From Staphylococcus succinus (GTDB lineage: Bacteria; Bacillota; Bacilli; Staphylococcales; Staphylococcaceae), in NCBI RefSeq assembly GCF_029024945.1, contig NZ_CP118976.1:2542001-2606000 (forward strand): a stretch of 64,000 nucleotides of DNA, given 5' to 3'. Numbering within the stretch: position 1 is the stretch's first letter; every line of letters starts with the position of its first letter. The position numbers and the translations under genes were made by a program. The notes under the pieces were generated by a model, which worked only from the letters and a program-made list of their open reading frames with translations, ran no database searches and had not been told where the DNA came from. Positions 60,233 to 64,000 of this stretch are shown here, one piece after another.

Positions 60233-62491
60233 TTAATTACGTAGCGGCTTCCCTTTTTCTAACATGTGAGAAATTCTGTCATACGTTTTTTTATTTTGTA
60301 GAAGTTCTAAGAATCTTTCTTTTTCAAGTGTTTGTAAATAACGTTGGTTGACGTATGTGTTTCGAGGTATATCTCCACCTGATAACACCTCCGCTACTTT
60401 TAACGTAATTTCATAATCGTAGTCACTGATAAAGTTTCCTTGACGTTGAGCATCAAGCTGACCTTCAGCTAATGCTTTAAAATCACGTCCTAAAGCAATA
60501 TACTGTGATTTTGGTGTTGGAATATAGTTTGTTGCTGCTTCGTAACGTGCGCGATCCAAAGCAACTTCAACCCGTTTTTCCATATTTAATATCACGGTAT
60601 CTGTGTCTCGCAAATAGCCATATCTGATTGCTTCGTATGCATTCGTTGATACTTTAGCAAATCCTACATTCATTAGTATTTTTGTTACTTGTGCTTGTTT
60701 ATCATCATTTTTATGATTTGTGCGTAATACGCGATCCGTCAATTCAGCAAGGCCGCCACCAGCTGGTAGTAGACCCACACCTGTTTCTACAAGACCAATA
60801 TATGATTCACTTGCAGCTACAACAAATGGAGAGTGTAATACTAATTCACAGCCCCCGCCTAGTGCTCTACCTTGAACAGCAGTAACAACTGGTTTCAATG
60901 CATGTTTTAGTCTAGCGAAAATATAATGTAATTTTTCGACCATTACTCCTACTTCTGATACCACTTGGTTTTCTTCATGTGCTTTTTTCATTTGGTACAA
61001 ATTCGCACCGACACTAAAGTTATTTCCCTCTGCGTAGATAACCATACTGCTAAAGTCTTCATCTTCTAACTTATTAATGGATTCTAATAAGTCATCAAGA
61101 AATCCTCCAGTAATCACATTATTTTTACTTTGTAATTTTAATAACAACTGATCTTTATGTGCTACAGACAAATTAGAATCTGATTTATCCCATATTTCAC
61201 TATCTACATATTGTGACACAGGTGTAATGCGTTCAATCGTTTCATCTTCATTATAGAATGGTTTATTGCGCTGTTCTATCCATTCTGGCAATTGTCCTAA
61301 CTCTTGCTTCATACGTGTTTTCACACGATCAAAACCAATTAAATCCCATAATTGGAATGGTCCTTTTTTCCAGTTAAAGCCCCAAATTAGAGCGCGATCA
61401 ATATCTTTAAAATCTACAGCAGCTTTAGGAACGTTTATTGCAGAATAATAGAAATTATTTCTCAACGTCTCCCATAAAAACACCCCTGCGTCATCTTGTG
61501 CATTAAATATGATATCTAAATTTGATGCCAAATCTTTACTAAACTTATTTAAAATTTCAAGTTGTGGTGGTTGTGGTTTTACATAATCACCTTGTCCAGG
61601 ATCAAACACAAGCCTTTTTTTATTTTCTTTTTTATAAAAACCTTGTTTTGTTTTATTACCTAAGGCGCCACGATCTACTAACATTTCAGCAATTTTTGTA
61701 TCATGGAAGAAATGTTGTTCTTCTGGTACTTGTTGTAAACCACTAATCACTGCTGTAGCAATGTCTAATCCAACTAAATCTGACAAACCATAGGTGCCCA
61801 TCTTCGGACGGCCGATACTACGTCCGGTTAAAGCATCTATTTCTGTAATAGAAAAACCTTGTGCCTCTCCTCTATACATAATGTCATTCATTGTTTGGGT
61901 CCCTACGCGATTAGCTACAAACCCCGGAACATCATTTGCGACAATAACACCTTTACCCAGAACATCTTCCGCAAACGCTTGAACCCGTTCTAACACTCCT
62001 GGGGACGTCTTTGCGTTAGGAATAATTTCAACCAATTTCATAATACGCGGTGGATTAAAGAAATGCATACCGAAAAATCTCTCTTTATCGCTATCGTTAA
62101 ATACGTTTGCAATTGCTTCAATTGGTATGCCTGATGTATTAGTTGCAAAGATCGCTTTATCTTTTGCTATAGCTTTCACTTCATCCCAAATCTGATGTTT
62201 AATACTCACTTCTTCTTTAACCGCTTCAATATATATATCTGCATCATCTTGTGAATTTAAGTCATCTTTAAAGTTTCCATACGTTAAATTTGATGCAAAT
62301 GATAAATCGAATAATTGTGGGCGTTTCGGATTAGTGATTATTTCATATGCTTTCTTCGAAATTTTATTAGGCTCATTATCATCTATCACCATGTCCAGCA
62401 ACTTCACTTTCAAGCCTGCATTGACAAGGAGTGCGGCGATTTGACTACCCATCGTTCCTGCGCCTAGCACTGTCGCTTTTCTTATCGTCAT
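60233..62491 (-). CDS. fadB: 3-Hydroxyacyl-CoA dehydrogenase / enoyl-CoA hydratase
   Basis: 752 residues. The N-terminal part has an NAD-binding loop, ATVLGAGTMGSQIAALL, and GMHFFNPPRIMKLVEII near residue 140 with the catalytic His. VPGFVANRVG follows. The C-terminal half contains a crotonase-like domain, with AEGNNFSVGANLYQM near 510 and GRALGGGCELVLHS near 565. This dehydrogenase-first order is that of the FadN/FadB-type enzyme in Bacillus and staphylococci. I use ATG 62491, because TTGGAGGG lies just before it; the frame is open to 62581 and would overlap the upstream gene. Confidence 0.92.
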   Translation of the reverse strand: MTIRKATVLGAGTMGSQIAALLVNAGLKVKLLDMVIDDNEPNKISKKAYEIITNPKRPQLFDLSFASNLTYGNFKDDLNSQDDADIYIEAVKEEVSIKHQIWDEVKAIAKDKAIFATNTSGIPIEAIANVFNDSDKERFFGMHFFNPPRIMKLVEIIPNAKTSPGVLERVQAFAEDVLGKGVIVANDVPGFVANRVGTQTMNDIMYRGEAQGFSITEIDALTGRSIGRPKMGTYGLSDLVGLDIATAVISGLQQVPEEQHFFHDTKIAEMLVDRGALGNKTKQGFYKKENKKRLVFDPGQGDYVKPQPPQLEILNKFSKDLASNLDIIFNAQDDAGVFLWETLRNNFYYSAINVPKAAVDFKDIDRALIWGFNWKKGPFQLWDLIGFDRVKTRMKQELGQLPEWIEQRNKPFYNEDETIERITPVSQYVDSEIWDKSDSNLSVAHKDQLLLKLQSKNNVITGGFLDDLLESINKLEDEDFSSMVIYAEGNNFSVGANLYQMKKAHEENQVVSEVGVMVEKLHYIFARLKHALKPVVTAVQGRALGGGCELVLHSPFVVAASESYIGLVETGVGLLPAGGGLAELTDRVLRTNHKNDDKQAQVTKILMNVGFAKVSTNAYEAIRYGYLRDTDTVILNMEKRVEVALDRARYEAATNYIPTPKSQYIALGRDFKALAEGQLDAQRQGNFISDYDYEITLKVAEVLSGGDIPRNTYVNQRYLQTLEKERFLELLQNKKTYDRISHMLEKGKPLRN

Positions 62492-62543
62492 ATAAAACCC
62501 TCCAAATTGATTATTTCTATAGTTATTGTTTATATTCACCTGA

Positions 62544-63752
62544 TTAGATAAACGCAGAATCTCCAGTGATGAATCTACCAATCACAAGTGCATTAATTTC
62601 ATGTGTGCCTTCATAAGTGAATACTGCTTCGGCATCTGAGAAAAATCTAGCGATATCATATTCAGCAGCTAATATACCATTGCCACCTGTGATACCACGT
62701 CCCATAGCTACAGATTCCCTTAATCTTAAAGCGTTCATCATTTTAGCAGTAGATGTTGCAACTTCATCGTATTCACCTTTAGCCTGCATACGTGCGAGTT
62801 GAGCACATGTTGCCATAGCCTGAGCTAAGTTTCCTTGCATCATGGCTAGCTTTTCTTGGATTAATTGATATTTACTAATTTCTTTACCAAATTGTTTACG
62901 CTTAGTGACATAATCTTTTGTTGCACGTAATGCTCCAGCCATTGCACCTGTAGCCATATATGCAACACCTGCACGCGTAGAGTATAAGACTTTTGCTATA
63001 TCTTTAAAACTATTAATATTCTGTAGTCTTTTATCTTCTGTGACCACCACATTATTCAATTTAATATTGGTGTTCGGCACAATACGTAATGCAATTTTGT
63101 GCTGAATGACATCAATATCCACACCTTCTTGGTTGGGTTCAATAATAAAACCTTTAGGCTTTCCTGTTTCAACATCTACTGCAAATACCGGAATAACATC
63201 TGCTACATTAGCGCCGCCAATCCATTTTTTAGCACCATTGATAATCCATTTATCTCCTTCTTTTTTAGCAGTTGTTTCTAATCCTCCGGCAACATCTGAG
63301 CCATGTTCAGGTTCAGTTAAAGCAAAACATGTTCTTAATTCATGAGATTGTAACTTAGGAATATAGTAAGCCACTTGTTCTTTGCTACCTCCGAATAGGA
63401 AGGCATTATGCCCTAACCCTTGATGCACGCCTAAAAGCGTTGCTAATGATACATCAAACTTAGCGACCGTATAAGACATAAAGAATTGGAATAATTGACT
63501 CGGTGTGCGTGCATCTTCACGTCCTTCAAACAGTAAGGGATTATTAAAATAATTTAATTTACCCAATTCTTCAAAATAATCTTCCGGCTCAGTAGCGTTA
63601 ATCCAATGCTCATTAATAGAATCTCGGTATTTTTCTTCTAGTAAATCATTCAACTGTTTTAATAACTTTACTTCTCCTTCTGTTAAATCCTTTGCAACGC
63701 TTAAAATATCTTCTGGATATAGTGCTTGAATAAGCTCTTCTTTTGTTGACAT
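62544..63752 (-). CDS. fadD: Acyl-CoA dehydrogenase of the fad cluster
   Basis: 402 residues. CFALTEPEHGSDVAGG near residue 137 and KKWIGGANVADV near 171 are FAD/substrate motifs. The C-terminal FTYEGTHEINALVIGR carries the catalytic glutamate. It oxidises acyl-CoA to enoyl-CoA and resembles glutaryl-CoA dehydrogenases. The name follows S. aureus usage, where fadD is the dehydrogenase and fadE the ligase, unlike E. coli. The electron-transfer flavoprotein is not in the window. A GGAGG ribosome binding site precedes the ATG, and fadB follows after 52 bases. Confidence 0.88.
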   Translation of the reverse strand: MSTKEELIQALYPEDILSVAKDLTEGEVKLLKQLNDLLEEKYRDSINEHWINATEPEDYFEELGKLNYFNNPLLFEGREDARTPSQLFQFFMSYTVAKFDVSLATLLGVHQGLGHNAFLFGGSKEQVAYYIPKLQSHELRTCFALTEPEHGSDVAGGLETTAKKEGDKWIINGAKKWIGGANVADVIPVFAVDVETGKPKGFIIEPNQEGVDIDVIQHKIALRIVPNTNIKLNNVVVTEDKRLQNINSFKDIAKVLYSTRAGVAYMATGAMAGALRATKDYVTKRKQFGKEISKYQLIQEKLAMMQGNLAQAMATCAQLARMQAKGEYDEVATSTAKMMNALRLRESVAMGRGITGGNGILAAEYDIARFFSDAEAVFTYEGTHEINALVIGRFITGDSAFI

Positions 63753-63832
63753 AAATAAAACCTCCGTCTCTATTTGATATCGCTTACATTTTCTTGCAAA
63801 AAAATTTGAACTGTCTTTTCATTTTTGAGAAT

Positions 63833-64000
63833 TTATACTAGTTCATCATCTTGTTGATGTTCATCATGCGCTTTTTTATTCATAACTTGCTTTAACTCTA
63901 ATTTATCAGGTTTAGATGTTGAATTAAGTGGCATGTGTGTGACTTTTAAATACATTCTTGGAATTTTGTAACCTGCTAATCGCTCTCTCATATGAGCATC
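63833..64000 (-). CDS. fadE: Acyl-CoA synthetase, C-terminal end only
   Basis: The last 55 residues of a leftward gene that continues beyond the right edge. ERLAGYKIPRMYLKV and MPLNSTSKPDKLELK are the C-terminal lid segment of AMP-forming acyl-CoA ligases, where the catalytic lysine follows a Thr/Ser-Gly/Ser-Lys pattern. After it comes an acidic-histidine tail. In S. aureus the ligase gene fadE stands at this place, upstream of fadD, fadB and fadA, so this is probably the fatty-acid activating enzyme. The gap to the dehydrogenase is 80 bases. Confidence 0.8.
   Translation of the reverse strand, partial: DAHMRERLAGYKIPRMYLKVTHMPLNSTSKPDKLELKQVMNKKAHDEHQQDDELV

Noticed and set aside
1..64000. 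CRISPR arrays, phage, transposons, tRNA or rRNA genes
   Set aside because: I saw no spaced direct repeats, transposase or integrase frames, or tRNA-like cloverleaf sequences in the window.

Overview
The window is low-GC Firmicute DNA that reads as a Staphylococcus chromosome. Evidence includes a methionine operon (metI-metC-metF-metE) next to an orphan ParB gene, a fad beta-oxidation cluster, an mpsA-type NuoL-like gene and typical AGGAGG ribosome binding sites. The complete assimilatory sulfate reduction operon (cysH to cysC) is absent from S. aureus. This points to the S. saprophyticus group (saprophyticus, xylosus, equorum, cohnii, nepalensis); the species cannot be fixed from this stretch. 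I see no phage, IS element, CRISPR array, rRNA or tRNA.

Layout. 1-7.7 kb: the 5' end of mpsA with a long hairpin-containing leader, an LtrA-family membrane protein, a choloylglycine-hydrolase-family amidase, and a melibiose-type locus (AraC regulator, GH4 alpha-galactosidase, GPH symporter). 7.7-20.4 kb: an FtsW paralogue with an LCP ligase, an acyl-CoA synthetase, three MFS exporters (one cut by an in-frame stop), HxlR and LysR regulators, an M20 amidohydrolase and a thioesterase. 20.6-25.2 kb: a VOC protein and the biotin operon bioD-bioA-bioF-bioW behind a perfect BirA operator; bioB is missing. 25.2-36.8 kb: a DszA-like flavin monooxygenase, a BCCT transporter, an amino-acid permease, a small ArsR/DMT locus, a sugar porter with a cre site, a PAP2 phosphatase, a methyltransferase and adenosine deaminase. 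36.9-46.3 kb: the sulfate assimilation operon, transcribed leftward as cysH-cysJ-cysI-sumT-sirB-sirC-tauE-sat-cysC. 46.7-58.9 kb: flavohaemoglobin, ParB, a Met T-box leader with the met operon and a cyclase-family hydrolase, then a second orphan CysJ. 59-64 kb: fadA, fadB, acyl-CoA dehydrogenase and the end of an acyl-CoA synthetase.

How it works together. Much of the window handles sulfur: sulfate is activated (Sat, CysC), reduced (CysH, then CysIJ with siroheme made by SumT, SirC and SirB) and the products feed homocysteine and methionine synthesis through the met operon.

The most interesting regulatory signal is a near-identical DtxR-family (MntR/SirR-type) operator with an adjoining TATGAT. 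It lies upstream of the FtsW-LCP pair and again, about 24.5 kb away, upstream of the PAP2 phosphatase. This suggests an unrecognised metal-responsive cell-envelope regulon.
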